Source of the DNA: Phoronis australis
Taxonomy: Eukaryota; Phoronida; Phoronidae
NCBI GenBank assembly: GCA_002633005.1
Contig: NMRA01000154.1
Location: 182,216 to 246,215, forward strand
Direction of reading: 5' to 3'
DNA length: 64,000 nt
Shown piece by piece: positions 21,295 through 35,965 of the stretch (position 1 is the stretch's first letter; each line of letters starts with the position of its first letter). The translations under genes and the position numbers were made by a program. The notes below the pieces were generated by a model. That model worked only from the letters and a program-made list of their open reading frames with translations, ran no database searches and had not been told where the DNA came from.

Positions 21295-24200
21295 AAATTT
21301 TGTTCTGATAGGGCACGATCTTTCTTTTTTACCAGTAGTGATACTTGATGCCAGCTGAAATGGGTAGTGATCCTTCTTGTTTCCTCAGCACCACCTGTTG
21401 TCAGCTTTGAAAGGTATGTTTCAAAATAAGTGCTGTGCTGTTTTTGCCCCAAAGTTGTACTTGTAAATGGTAAGCAATGTCCAGGTTGGCTTTAGTGTTT
21501 GAAATAATGATTAAAGCTCATGGAAACCTACCTTCTGTCCAAAAATAACTTGGGACATTGTCAACCTGTTCCTTACTCTGATTAGAAGTGATTTCTGAGT
21601 TTAGGAAGAATAGCTGATCGCATGATACCCTATTCAGTGAGTTGGCTTGAGGGACGCTTTATTTCTTGCTATTGAACAGAGCAGGTGGCTGGAAATAAGC
21701 TTGTTCCATGACCTGCCACCAGACGGAGCCACCAACTTAATCTTCACAAAACCATCTTGTCAGGAAAAAGAGACTGTGACTCTACATTAAATAGTGACTT
21801 ATTTCATTGGTGGTTGACTGTCTGTTAAGTCTTCCTCATGGCTTCACGCCATTGAGTTGTTTAGAGATTTACAAACATCTAGTCCCTACACGGAGTCTTT
21901 GTAGGAGTTAAAAGAATGGCTTGCTGGCAATACTTGTAATTTTCTGCAAATCTGTTTGCTTTTGATAATGTTGTTTGCGGTTGTTGATGAATGCGTGCTG
22001 CCGGAAGTGTATGTTTGAAGGGGACAGCTTCTTGGTGTTGATGGAAAGTTTCCATTTGAATGAGGGAGACAACTCCCACAGTGCACTTGTTACTCCCTTG
22101 TTGCTGATGTGAATACACCAGGCCTTCTTGCTTGAGGTGGGTAAGGTAATTTGTAAATATTTGCTTTAACATGAAGGCTTGTCTTCTCTGTAAATATACT
22201 TTATGTATAGGTTAAACCTAAAGTCAGTAAACAACTGAAGAAAACACCTTCTTGTAAAGTATCTTAGGTCGTGGTGATTCTTTCTCAAGAATTTGTAAAG
22301 TTTGTTTTTCAGTTGCCTAAACTAAAAGTCCTTTGTGTTTTTATTGCTTGAAGATGAAACTGTTATTATAACTAACGCTTTGTGACTTTGTCCATAGTTA
22401 TAATTTGCCAGTACAACTGTTTGTTAAATTCAACAAATAAATTAATTTAATTCTATCTTGCACTTGATTTTAATGATTTTTTACTATTTATTTAAAATTG
22501 CCCAGTTGTTGATACTTGTTACCAAACTTAAATATCTGTAGAGTTAAGACCTTTGTTAGGTTTACTCAGTGAAGAGTGTTGGTCTGTTGAAATTGTAACG
22601 ATAGAAATTTATGTGTTCTGGTCATGTGCAGGATTACAGGAAGATGTTGATAGTCTGGGTGTCCTAGCAACTATAGGGGTCACTGTACGGAAATAAGTTT
22701 TTAACTAAATGCAAGTTCTCGTATGTACTCATTTACCGGAAAAGGCACCATTAAATGGAATATCTGCCTAATCGCCAGCTGAACTTGAAGTTATCAACCA
22801 CATATAGTCAGCTACTGAAATTTGTTTTGGATTTCCCCCAAACTGTGATAGAAAACTAGGTCATTAACAGTGACGTGGTTGGTCAGGCCCTCAGCGACTG
22901 CATAGACGTATCTGGATTTGACTGTTCGGGACGCATATGGCGTAGCTTTGGCTCAAGTTACGGTAGAAGAATATCGCCTCCGGTCGCCACCAGTTTGACT
23001 TGCATTTGTCGCCACCAGGTACATCCCCAGCGCTCCTCCAGTCGCAACCAATTTCATCTCTTCTTGTCGGCCAATATCTTTTTCGTAGTTTTCCTTTGGA
23101 TCACATGAAGTTTCCTTAATTTTTACCCGAAGTTGAGGTTAATTGACCACCCCGACCCCTTCCCCTGCCTAATACGGCTATGAATGACTGCGCTGCTTCA
23201 TGTCAATGACAGGTAATTTATCAACTCGCTTGGATGGTCAAGACCAACTGTTATTTTGGCGAGGATTTTTTACCAGTTTGCTTCAGAAAAACCGCTTTTT
23301 TCTGTGGGTTGACTCTGAAAAGGGGGAGTTTACTAACTGTTGATGCCTCGCTCTTAAAGCTGCCGATGTCAACCCGATGAGTTTGTGACAGAAAAATGGT
23401 ATTGGACGAAAATCGTGCGATTATCGGGACCGCCGGATGAGAGTCGGCGTCAGTCGCTTACTGTAATCCGATGAAAAAAATCCCCCGATCACGCTGGGCA
23501 TCGAGATAGAACTAAATCCGAAATAATCGTCCGAGCGTCAGTAGCCCGATACCCGTAAATCACCTTGGCATGTAAAACGTATCAAAAATACCGAATTTGT
23601 CTCAAAACGTAGAATTGATAATTTTTAATATTACAGTCCCAAAGACCGAAGTGGGGCAATTTTACAACAGAGCAATTTAATTTGCACAAAACAAATAAGC
23701 TCTGGCGAAAATTGGGCTTCTCGAAACAGTTCTGAACTTGAGCAAGGCACAGAATTCGAAGCGTACGCGGCACTGAATCAAAAGAAAAATTAGGAGATAA
23801 TGAATCCTCGTGTCGATGAAGCAGACGACTAGTCGTGTTGAGAGTAAAAAACGACAAAGATCGATAATTCATTCTTTAAGATAATTAGCGACTCTCACTG
23901 GTTCTCTGACATTTAATTAGATTTAAAAAATTTACTTAATTCTATTAATCCGTGCGAGTGCGATGCTGGACCGCACCGGGGGAGTAATAATCGCTGGTAC
24001 AGTTGGTAATATTTTTCTTTTAAAAGGACCGATTCCCTAAGGATTCGTCGCACAGATTGGGACAAAAGAGCCTTTTTCTGATTATTTCATTTGTTTAGGT
24101 CCAAAGAGTGCTGATTAGCATTTCTTTTTCTTGCTTCTCTGTGGAAAATGTGCTCTCTTCAAGTCTCGATGGTGTTGTTTCATAATTTTAAAACATGCCT

Positions 24201-25675
24201 TTGTACTTTAAAGTTGTACAGTGAACGTGGTTTGAAACAAAGCTGGACACTGCCGTTCCCAAAACACAAGTAATGTTAATTCACAAACGCTAATCTAAGT
24301 CTTAATTGGACTCTGATCTTTGTCCCGGTTCAAGGATATTTTTACGTTATCAAACTAACATATTCTACTCTACAACGTTTGTTCGTTGGTGGATGATAGT
24401 TTGCTTGAAAATACATGGGCGCACAAAGCCTAAAATGGGGGGCTCGAATTTTTTAGAATGTGAACTTTTTACCAAAAAAAACGGGATACGTTCACAGCTA
24501 TGAATTGTGCATTCGTCGAATTCAGGTAATTCCTGCATTTTTAGTGGACTTTTGTCTCGTGTTCTACTTTTTTCGGATTTTTTTTTCTCTTAGGCGGACC
24601 TTTTCGCCCACTTCGTCAAATAGCTAGGGGGCTCGAACCCCTAACTGGGTGCCCGCATGAAATAACGGCATTGTTTACTTAGTTTTGAAGTACCAAGAAA
24701 CATTAAAACAAACTGATGGATTTCGATTTCGATGACGAATGTCACGAGTTTCGTAACGCCCAGTTTTCACCTTTCGTGGCGCTATTCCCGCGTTGTTCTC
24801 GCGTGAATGTCACTTCAACGTGACCGTACAATGAGGGCTAGCCTCCACTGTTCGCCATCAGCCGTGTTCCTGTACCAGGAAATAACCCTGTTCCGGATTT
24901 GACAACTGTTTGAATTTAGTGCCTCATTTCATACCTGGTCTAACTTCACGGATGAGTGTTTTTTGTAATTAATTTTTGGTCTCCAGAGCAAGAAATCGAA
25001 GCCAGTGTTTCTGTGCTGTGATGCTTTTGTTTTATTGTTAAATATGTCTACTTTTTGGTTGAAGCATTAATTTAAAAAGCGGCGGTCACGTTCATGAAGC
25101 TTGTATATCGTATATACAAAAGTCAACCAGCATTGCCAGTGAATGCAACGCGACAACCAGTTGATACGATTAAAGTCGAGGCCTGCAATACGCTTACTCT
25201 AATTCAATATGAACAGCATAGCCAAGTTGAGGCCACAGGTGTAGCCAACATGTACAATGTTCTGTAGAGTGTAACTGTGTCTATATAAGTGTTGTGCCTG
25301 TAGTTCATGAATCAACGATGACATAAATATGGAAATAATTTGATGAAGGATAAGTAGTATAGCAATTAAAACCATTTCTACACCTACGTGGCACTCAACA
25401 GTTTTTGCTGGTTTGGTGCTTGGAAAACCAGGTCTTGCCAGCTCCAATAGTGTGTATATATACACAGGGTGTACAAAACATATGAACAGTATTCTGGGCC
25501 AAAGATTTCGAAAACACATGCAACGTCTACTGAAATTGACTGCAACATTTTTTCATCTTTTACAACGATTTAAATAACGAAACAAAATGCACCAAAATCA
25601 GCAGTTTTCACCCCAAAGCCATCATTTGTATGTCATTATTAGGAACTGAGCCAGTGCATTCAAACTGCCAAACTC

Positions 25676-25880
25676 CAGGGCCCATTTCATGAAATTGGCT
25701 AAAGTCTTAATACAGAAATTTGGTCTTACGCGCCCGCACTTCACAATTGCTGAAAAAGGTTTAGCCAAGTAATTACTAAGGCGCGCACCACAGTTTAGAA
25801 ATATTTAATAGAAATTTTCCCAGTAACTGACGGTTATACGTACATTCTCAGAGTCTTTGTATTTTTTCTTTAATGTGTGA
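25676..25880 (+). repeat. Dispersed repeat, copy A (CCAGGGCCCATTTCATGAAA family)
   Basis: It shares blocks with 41510-41710: TTTCATGAAA, TTTGGTCTTACG, AAAGGTTT.GCCA, CACAGTTTA and AGTGACTTTGTATTTTT-like. It starts with a terminus CCAGGGCCCATTTCATGAAA. Confidence 0.6.
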
Positions 25881-27647
25881 TTAACTATCCAGTGACATTG
25901 TAGATTTGTCAGACGCCATTAGCAGTTTAGGCTTGTAGTTACCTTTTCCTGAAACCATCGACATCTGTTCATCTAGTCTTCTTCCGAGTTCAGATGTGCA
26001 TGCCTGGTAATTCGACCAAAACGGTGCGCGTGAGTAGAAACTTTTAGTTTACCGGTAAACGTTTTTCAGCAAGAATTTTTTTATGTCAATGAAGAGTAGA
26101 GTTATGAGAAAGCTAGGAATTACGTACGTTCTTGATTAAAGTTGCATATCGTACTATTTAGCTGGCTCAGAAGGAAAATAAAATAGGGTCCAATTTTCGT
26201 TACTAAGACGAACGTCGAAACCATTAGCGATTAAAAAATTCGCTTTAGAGTTTCTGTGGTGATTGCGTTTAAGACATTTTTTTATTTCTAAGGAATAAAG
26301 TATAGTGAGTATTATCGTCTGCGTTTTGGCCTAAAAATACAGGTTTGAGCTGATCCAAAAGATGTTTTAGGCAGTTGAGGACTAACGGATCAAAACGCAG
26401 TCAACCCCGTACACAGAGAGCAGGGGTGTACTGAGCAGACGTGAGAATCTCGCAAAAGCTCTGGAGATAAGGCCAGAGTACGTAGTGACAACAATAACGA
26501 TACTTGGACTACTATAAGATACCTTGGGCCGCTCAGAATGTCGTTCACCGGAATGTGTTACATTGAAACAAGTTCGCAACGCCGAGCATTATTATAACCA
26601 ATGGTGAACGCAGATATCAGCGAGTGCATCATGTTTCCTACTTGTCGGCATACGACTCTTTAAGACAGTGTTTTAAAACGTTATGCTCACCCTGTAGATT
26701 TATATAAGATGACAGACAGAATGATATTATAAGTGGCAAGTCTACAGGGGCCGAGGGCGAGACTACACGCTGTTACTACCGTTTTACTACGACTTTTACT
26801 ACAGACTGAACTAATTATCATTAGGGTCGAGTGATGAGCGAGGATACAATCGCTTAGATATTGTCAGTTTTCATTACAGTAGGTTTCATTTACGACGGAT
26901 CGATCACTGTGCTCTCATCCGTCCCATAGGAGTCGAATTTATTTTGAATCGGCGCTCGTTTTTGTTCCCTTCTGTGCATGAATAAAATTACGACTTCTAT
27001 GCACGTATATTCCTACCGTTAAACAATGAAATGTTCATTTGTAAAGGAACTCGCAACTAAGCATTAAACAGGCCCGCAACAAAGAAAGTTGACATTGAGA
27101 CTTTCAAAACAAAAACACTGAATGATGTAAATAAAATAACAATAATAGTTATTTTGATGGCACAAACCATGAACATACTAATAACGTTATTTTGAGGTGA
27201 TGACAAAAGTTAGCCATATCTCAACTATACTAGCTTTGACGATAAAACAAGATGAGGAGTTGATTGTAGTTTAGTCTGCCACAAGGGGAACATCACGTGG
27301 ACCAAAAGTCGTCTGCTTTGTGATGAATGAGCACCCACAACAGATTTTAGGGATGATGTCGAAATAGAAAGATTAGAAGAATTTAGGTTTTAAGCTTGAA
27401 AATTCATAAAGAGATTCAAACATTACACAGTGAGAACTGATGGGGTTACCCTCATTGTAAATATTACAATAATAAATAAATAAATAATAAATAAAAATTG
27501 ACCTGCCTAGGGTCTTGTCAAGTGTAGACGAGCATATATGCTTGTCTCATCTACTTCTTCAAATGAGCATGTTGAGATAAGTTGGATGTTGGCCAGGATC
27601 AAAGTAATTGACATGGTGGACTTTCACTGCAGTAAGGGGGTTGTAAA

Positions 27648-27786
27648 CAGGGGCGGATCCAGGATTTTGAGTTGGGGGGCAAGGTAGAGTATTAGTCAGG
27701 ATTTTGCCCGTCAAACATTCGCACCTCCGAGAGAATTTTAGGGGGCAGGGCATGCCCCCCTTGTCCCCCCATTATGTCCGCCACTG
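27648..27786. mobile_element. Short hAT-like MITE (CAGGGGCGGATCC family), 139 bp
   Basis: The left end CAGGGGCGGATCCAGGATTT and right end ATTATGTCCGCCACTG form imperfect inverted repeats. The interior is G-rich then C-rich (GGCATGCCCCCCTTGTCCCC). Elements with these termini are common in animals. No clear target duplication. Confidence 0.6.
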
Positions 27787-30700
27787 GTACACATCAGAGC
27801 TTGCAATTCTCCGGAAATTAATAAAACCAACACGTTATGCTGGCAAAATCAGAACATTTCTTTGACAATTGGATTTGAAATAAGTGAACGCGTGCGAATT
27901 CACTTTTCCTAAGACCACTAAATAAGACATAGGACAAGATTGCTTATTTATATAATCTGGTCCGACTTGCCACAAGTTATTCGTTAGGAATTTTAATTTC
28001 TTCGAATTTATACTAATTTGATCTGAATTATAATACTTCAGCAGTCAAACTCACTTACACACTAATGCCCCGCTTGAAGCTCGTGCCACGTGACTCAACC
28101 GTTCTTAACAATTAGTGTAATTAACGTGGACGCCCAACCCGTTAATTTCCCAGAGTACCTCAAAATTCACCCATACATGTACTTTTTACTGGACGATTGT
28201 GAATACCATTCGTTTATGACGTTTGAAACAACAGCATCTCCAGCAGTTCGGGGCCACTCAATAAATTGAAAACTTAATTGTAAAATAAGGCGCGTGCAAG
28301 GAATATTTTTTCCAACTTCAAACTAATGTTTGTGACTAACACGCCAGCCCTTGCTTACTTATCAGACGATTAGCGCACAACCTTACACTGGTCGGAGATA
28401 AAAAGCACAACATGCGTGATATGTCCGTAGCCAATGTGTCTAAGCACAGAGCGGGTATTGAAACGAGCTCTGGTCATCACGGTATAGCATTCAAATTCAT
28501 ATGCGATAAAAAGTAACATGTCGCTAATCCAATTTCCTAGGATTGATGACTGCAATGAAAAAATGATCGAAACAAACGTGCTGTTGCACCGACAGTTTGC
28601 CACGGCCTTTATCAAGATTCAATTGAGTTGATAAATACCAGAAAAATGTCTAAATGGAGAGATACGTAGTCGAATTACAATATATAGGCAGTATAGGCGC
28701 GGTGCCCAAACTATGCTCGCGAACTGTCACTGTAGTGAGTGGTAGACTCGCTGAGGAAAAATAGTTATATTACTAGGAGTCCACGCCGTTCAGTACTCTA
28801 ACAAGACATTTCGTTTAACTAATGTCATTCTACAGTTATAAAATGGTGTCTTTCTTTGTATTTTTAAAGACTTCAAAAAATGTGATAGGTCTGAAACTGA
28901 GGTCAGTGAAACAACAGAATGACCCAGTTGTTTTATGGCATGATTAATGGTTGCTACGAACTGCACTTAAATTCATTAGAAAACATTTGAGGAGTAACTT
29001 AACCAAAACAATGCGAAGAAATATTATTTAGATAAATCAAAAAACGTTCAAAAAACGCATGCAGATGAGTCGTGAAAAAATCACACATTTTTCAACGATT
29101 TCATATCAGTGGTCACTAGAAATTGTTCACTTGAAATCTTGACCATTGACTGAGGCTCTTCGACATATCTGGTAATATGCCTTGAATTGCAAAATTGCCA
29201 GGCAATTCACGATTGCTAAAAGCAGGTTTTATTTAAACAGTCGGCACTTAAAAATTATTCTCGCCTGTTGTGAAAAAGACCAACTCCAGAAATAAACCTG
29301 TTTTTAGATTTTATTATAGTCGGGAAACCAATAGACATCATCGTCGTGTCCAACAGAATTTTTAATAGTTCGCAATTTATCGAGAAGTTGCAAACGAGGA
29401 TCATATTCGTTACATTTTATTTGCGCCAAAATGTGTTTTCTTTAAGAATGCCTTCACACCGTCATTGAGCCACCGCCGTCAGTCGATTCCTTCCTTTCGT
29501 ATTGTTTTTCACATTGTTAGCCAAGAAACCAAACAATTATGTCATGTTCCAATTGGCTTACTTCAATATTCATTAACTATGTTCTCCAACCTCACATTTT
29601 GAGTTGGTAAACTGATGGCGCCCTGTCTTTAAATAACCCACCATCAACGTACGATAGTTGAAACATATTTGATTGACTTTATGATATAAGTGACCTCGAT
29701 ATATTCTATAAAGGGGTTAGTCTTTAATTTACCTATTTTCGCTTGCATAGTATCGGAAATTAAAGGCAAAGACACTTTACGAGTGAATTGACATTTGCTT
29801 ACGAACTGGTTATGTTACGCAAATTGATCGCGCTTAGAATGCAATTTTCCGTGTCATCACAATTATCCGGAAATTCCACATTTTCCATTAGAGATTTTCA
29901 TATCCTACGTTGAGCAACTGAAAAATTTCTTGTAGAAATCTACTATTGGTTTTACTATGATTCCACGCGTGAGCGCATTCGACGTTGTGCTATCAAGCGT
30001 TGGATGCTAAAACAGGCTGATTGCGCCCCGTGCCGCGATAGTGTAGTGCTACGCTCGAGGGGGAATTCCTGGTGTATCTTTGCCTTGAAGCTATTTTACG
30101 CAGCCAATACACCACCGTCGAAGTTTTTTCAGTCCAGTGAGCGTGAAGTCAAGAACATGATATTGTATTTAGTTCGCAAATTTGGTTTTCGATTTTTACA
30201 TGAATGAGTGGAGTTCTGTGCCAGAAGGGCACATCGCAGTCCATAGGCAATGTTTGTGTTGGTCCAATGAAACCTAGTACACTTACTGTGCACTCGAAAT
30301 GACAGTCCTGAGATGTACGTAAGATATCTTTTGACGAAATCTGGAAACTATTTATGGAATTAATACTTCCAGAGCTATAAAAGATTATTGAGTATAACTT
30401 TTTAATGATTTTGGCTTAACATTGGCGTGAACAGGAATTATGAATTTTAGCTGAGTTATGAATATCAAAAGGTTGAAACTAAGCCTATGCAGCTGGGGTT
30501 GATTTCAAAGGATGTTATGTGCGTCCAAAACGTTCAATAATAAATTCCTTTCCTAGTTCAATATTTTAGTAGATGACACGATATTTGCAGTTGAGCCATT
30601 CATAATCCGCTGACAATTACGATTAATATTTTCTAGCTGCTGCAGCCTCGTTTTAGTGTCATCATTAACGTACTCGTCATCTGTATGATTTAAACAACTA

Positions 30701-32521
30701 TTTTAAGAATTCCGAAGGAGTGATAAAATGATTTTTTAAAATATTTGAATTTTACATTAGATGCTAACAATTAGAGCTGAGCGAGAGACTATATTGTTCT
30801 ATCAAAATGATATGACACCAATAACAAGTAAGGAATAAATATAACATTTGCGATTAAGGAAATTGTAAATGAATTTAATTGAAAGTGTAAATGGAATTGT
30901 TATTAATTCAACTTGTGATATTTCAAATTATTGCTATTATTATTGTTACCAAAATTATGTTAATTGCGACTAGGGCTTGAATACTATTTCCAATTCGTTT
31001 AGTAAATATTCTAGCAAAAATGCAAACTAAGTTAGTCCTAAAATATATTCTGTCAAAACGACGCCAATCATCTAAAAACCGATTTTAATGAATAAAAGTA
31101 AACTTTGATTTTCGAATTTCTGGTAGTGGACTCTGATAATGGCTGCTACCGTTGAAAGACATCCCAGAACACGTTTTATTATTGATCACAAACACATTGC
31201 GAGCTGTTACTTGCCAAATATTCTTCTCGCTCACCGTACTAGAAGTAATCAACAGGGGGAGGGGCAAACGGGAAATTGTTGGAGTCTGGGGGGCGGGGGG
31301 TGCTGACATGAAATTAATGGCAATGAACAGGGGCCCAAGTGACTCCTGTTTGTGCAGATGCGGGTACATCTCCATTGGTGCAGCTAATTCTGTATTCTAC
31401 ATTCATGTAAGTAAGGAGTACACGCCTTCAAGAACATTAAGACTGTCGAGAATCCAATTTTGTACGTATTCTCGATAAAAAATTGAAATTAAATTAAATT
31501 GCATTACTTGAACCTTTCAAACGTTGTCATTGTTATTGAAGTTTATTCATACAAGTAACAACACTTAAAGGTAAATGAATAATAAAACGTAATTAGCGCG
31601 CTCTACAAATTATCAAAGAAATAAATTGGTTCTCAGGATGTTTCACTATATTCTTCCATTTTCTCGTGCAGTTAGAAGGCAAGGAATTTTACGGAGTCAA
31701 ACTGTGTGGTTAGACACAGAATTATGACGCGGAGTTCGCATCTGCGCACTGAAACTGTATATTATGAACAGTTATGTTGCCTGTCTAAGCATGATGTATG
31801 TGTATATCAACGTCGATTCCCAATGCGTTCTCGGCGTCGTCTTATTATCCGAAAAAATAAACTTTAAATTTAATTTTAATTAAATGGAAAATATACACAA
31901 ATTTTCCTGAAGTTTTGACGCGGAAGTATTATGATCATCATTTTCGGCACAAACAATTCATGAAACGTAGCTTTAATGTAGATAAGTAATGTTTTAGTTA
32001 CTCTACTAAAGCTAGAATATTTGAACATGCACACTGCTATACGGGAATGCAGGTAAAGTTTGCGTTAGGCGAGTCATGCGGGAAAAGCGATAGACTATAA
32101 CCCAAGACACGATTTTGAGAGAAACCAGTGTTAATATTACTCGAAGATTTTAAAAGTGACCTCTTTGGACGAGGGATAAACCTTGTGGAAGATATGAAAC
32201 GCGTAGTTTACGTATTGGCTAGCAATTTCAGTTACTGAAACTATGTGCACATTTTGTGCCTTGTTTGTAAAATCTGCAACCGATTCCGTTGTGAAAATGT
32301 TGGCGTGTTATAGGCTGCAACATACAGAACTCACGTACATTGAATTATTCTTCAAACAAGATTATGCGTCACATGAATCTGTCCTGTACGAGAAAGATCA
32401 TACGACGGCTACATCTTTGACTCTAGATAAAAGTCTGACGTTGTTTTCTTTATGAAGCAGAAAGCGAGTGACTTCATGAGGCCCACTTTGAAAACATGCT
32501 CCAAAAATAACCGCATTCGTT

Positions 32522-32650
32522 GATAGTTGGTGGTCTATTGAACTCCCAGCATGACTTGCGCTGGAAGCAAACGACTGGTTTAGAACAAGAGGTCGTGCCG
32601 CGGAAGTTGTACGATAAACAAAGTGTACACACTCTATCGTTTGTTTTGCG
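32522..32650. repeat. Diverged dispersed repeat, copy 1 of a pair
   Basis: It aligns to 35421-35515 with shared blocks AGTTGGTGGTC, CCCAGCATGACTTG.GC.GG, GACTGGT and G.GATAAACAAA. Both copies lie in the MYO9-NR2F interval. No gene seen. Confidence 0.55.
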
Positions 32651-35098
32651 TGCCCAGCGACAGTCATTGAAGACATCGCCCAATTAATTACTAAATTAAT
32701 GTAAATCAAAGGGAAGATTATTTTCTAAGAGATTACATCGTAACGATCGTGTTTTATCAGATGCACTGCCACTACAGCACATTTCGAAATGGCATGCTCT
32801 CCAAGTAGACTTATTTCAAAACAATAGATAACTGTAGTAAAAGACCAAATCATCCGAACTGAACGTTTCCAGTTAGCGGTTATTACTTAGGAAACTCAGA
32901 CAACCTTTACATTGTGTTTCGATCTTCCAGCGCATAACTCAAAGCATGATATTACAAGCATATCTGCTTTAGAGGAATTCTTATCAACGATAAATTTGAT
33001 CCTCTCATAACACGACAAGACATATTTCATTTAAGTTGTCAGAATTAAATTCCCAGAACTGACTTCCCAGAGGTGAATACATAAAACGGCAAATACAAAT
33101 ACCAGAGGAGAGGGTTTCATTTTTGCAGTAGGAAAATGATATTTCAACAACAATTTGCATTACAAGGTTTACCCTTTTATAATTGATTAGCATGCAAAGA
33201 AGTGAGCCAACTCGCCGGCCTTGGAATCCAGATCCAAACTAATTTCATAACTCTAAGCCCATTAAACCCACCGTGAAAGATTTACTTGATATACAAAAAA
33301 GTTCATGGCCACAAATTCGACAATGAATGGCGAAAAACTCGAAAATTCCACGTCGCAGATTCAGCTGCTCCTCGGAAAGTCAAAAGCTATTTATCAAACT
33401 ATGCAACAGTGGAACTTGACATCAATGCTCACTGGCAAGCCAATTTCACCTTAAAATGGTGCCCTAAAGGTGGGCAGCATTGTGGGTAAATATCGCAGAA
33501 CCAAAGATGGCGCTCTGCGCGAATCCAGACTATCAGCATTAGAGACTGGAGTGTGTTTCGTGAAAAAATGACTATTTATAATAATAATAATAATTAAATC
33601 TCATATGAAAACAGTGAAAGTTATCTGAGAATATACACATAACTGCTAGTTACTGAGATAATTTTCATATTTCAGACTGTACTGCTCTCATAACCTGTAT
33701 TGGTTACTATAGGTGGATGGAGCGGCACCTCGTGTGGAGTTTAGGAACGCGAGTGTGGGGATTTGAAGGCCTGACCTCGAGTTTAGTACCCCATGCCGGT
33801 GGTTCGGGAGTTAAGTGGATCGCAGTTGGAATTCCCACCACTTGAGTTCTGTCAGTGTCGAAAGCTTTGTACCTGTTTTCATCCTTGTAAATTCTTGATA
33901 AACATCCGGAAATCGGTGCACAGTTGCAGTTAAGAGACTAAGTTGCAGTCAGTAAGACCACGGTTAGCAACGGAAAGAATATTTGTATAGAGATTTAAAT
34001 ATGTTCGTTCTTTTGTTTTCACCAATTTAGAACACAAAATGAGTTTCATCTACCAACAGTATTACATGTACTTAATAGGATTATGCCTCAAATTGCAAGA
34101 ACGATTTGTTAACTGCTCATCACTTCGTCGAGTTTTTTTCCAAACACAACAAAGCGCATCTTCTTATTTAGTATGTCAAGACAGAGACGTAGCACATTCC
34201 CCTTTGACCTTTGATGTAAGCTTACAATGGCGATTTCATGCCGCAATCAGTTCGACTTCTTTTAGCGCATGCGCAGTATTGGGATGACAGAATTTTTATT
34301 TCGTCTGTGTTTCAAAATATCGAGACGACGATTTTTTCTCGAAATTCATGCAATATTCAAGGTTTACGTTCGCATCCCAAAGAAGTAGATTCGACACTAT
34401 CTGTTTAAAAAGATATTTTTACGAGTTTTCACGTTTCCTCTTTAGGATGACCCTGATACGTGAAATTGTATAATAAATAATATGTAGATTAAGGTTTAGT
34501 TTGTTTAAACTACTTTACTCACAAAGCTTTAACGCCACCACCAAGTTGACAGTAAATGAGATTCATTTTGTTGTGCGTCACGAGCCGACATGTCGGACGA
34601 ATCGGTCATTTTGTATGAACATGTGCGGTAGGCCTGTGTGGATGAAACAACTACGTCATCGGAAGATTCCGACAATGGCCGGATAACGACGGAGAATACA
34701 AAAACCGATCGAGAGCGTTGACAGGGTTGGATTTCGACTGATCTGCTATGAAAGAACGCAACGTTATAGTCAATAACTACTAACCGACACCGTCTGTTGT
34801 CTTCTTGTCACGTGCAAAAATTTCCGCGCGTTTTACAACTTCGATAATTATTTTTTTCCAGAATTGAAGGTGCATGTCGCTTTTATTTGTTAAGCTGGCT
34901 AAGAAAACTAAAATCAAATTCGGCCTTTTACTCTCAGAAAATCTCTCATAATATTCCTCATCGTGGTAGGATTTTATTACCACTAGACTGAAGTCACAGG
35001 AAATGCGTTTTAGGGATGGCCGAACTTATTAAACACTGAAAGGTTTTCTTGAGTGGCTTACGTTTTCTCAATATTCTCGTTAGTAACGGGAATAGAAT

Positions 35099-35205
35099 CT
35101 TACCTCGGTAAAGGATATTATGAGACCGATTTTATGAAGGTAAAAGGTACAATTCAATTCTCGTTTTAGGTCAGCAAAACAGGCACAAAGCAGCTTTAAA
35201 CAATG
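35099..35205. repeat. Diverged dispersed repeat shared with the NR2F intron
   Basis: It aligns to 57361-57465: ATCTTACC..GGTAA, GGATATTATGAGACCGATTT against GAGTATTGTGAAAGCGATTT, CTCTCGT.GTTTT and CAGCTTTAAA. Confidence 0.5.
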
Positions 35206-35420
35206 ACAACAACAGAAACCTAACCTTTCTCAATAGTAAACTACAAGACAAGTATTTTATTTTCAAACACTTTTGTACTCGTTTTTGCGGGATTATATTA
35301 GGCGAGATTTCTAATGGGATTTATTACTCGTCGTTTTGGAGGCAGAAGACAGTTTAAAATGGGATCACAGTTGTACATATTTCCACATAGTTGGATATGA
35401 GAGTTCAGTTTTGAGGTGAA

Positions 35421-35560
35421 GGTTGGTGGTCACTATAACACCCAGCATGACTTGTGCCGGGAGCATTAGACTGGTGGCCAACAGGGGGTCACACAGCGCT
35501 GTAATTGTGATAAACAAAAAACGCGAATGCGATAACTCTGTGTAGGCGCGTTGTTACCCA
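35421..35560. repeat. Diverged dispersed repeat, copy 2 of a pair
   Basis: Same-orientation partner of 32522-32650, 2.9 kb apart. Shared core ACCCAGCATGACTTGTGCCG against TCCCAGCATGACTTGCGCTG. Confidence 0.55.
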
Positions 35561-35727
35561 GGGCGAAAATTACTAGCCATCTGATAGTATTGAGCTCTGA
35601 TTGAAGATGCGTTGCTACCAACTGTACTTATCAAGTCTTGTAAAAACTAACACGGTTTTCGAATATAAAAGTACGTAAGTGTTCAAGTTAAAAAATCACG
35701 GAAAACCCCCCAAAAACATCACCACTA

Positions 35728-35965
35728 GTACTGCCACTACCACTACCACTGCCACTGCCACTNNNNNNNNNNNNNNNNNNNNNNNNNNNNNNNNNNNNNN
35801 NNNNNNNNNNNNNNNNNNNNNNNNNNNNNNNCCACTGCCACTGCCACTGCCACTGCCACTGCCACTGCCACTGCCACTGCCACTGCCACTGCCACTGCCA
35901 CTGCCACTGCCACTGCCACTGCCACTACTACCATTACTATTACCACCACCGCCACCGCCACCACA
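35728..35965. repeat. GCCACT hexanucleotide microsatellite containing an assembly gap
   Basis: (CCACTG)n on both sides of a 69-N gap (35763-35831), shading into CCACTA and CCACCG variants. The true length is unknown. Confidence 0.95.

Larger units (their letters stand above)
20556..22441 (+). other. Probable MYO9 3' UTR / 3' flank with poly(A) signal candidate
   Basis: This is noncoding sequence after the MYO9 stop. A canonical AATAAA lies at 22436-22441 and an ATTAAA variant at about 21786. Which signal is used cannot be decided from sequence. The interval contains the 55-bp and 20-bp tandem repeats listed separately. Confidence 0.45.

Noticed and set aside
24621-24660. tRNA-like B box (minus strand GGGGTTCGAGCCCC)
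   Set aside because: The T-arm-like stem is present, but there is no A box, acceptor pairing or cloverleaf upstream.
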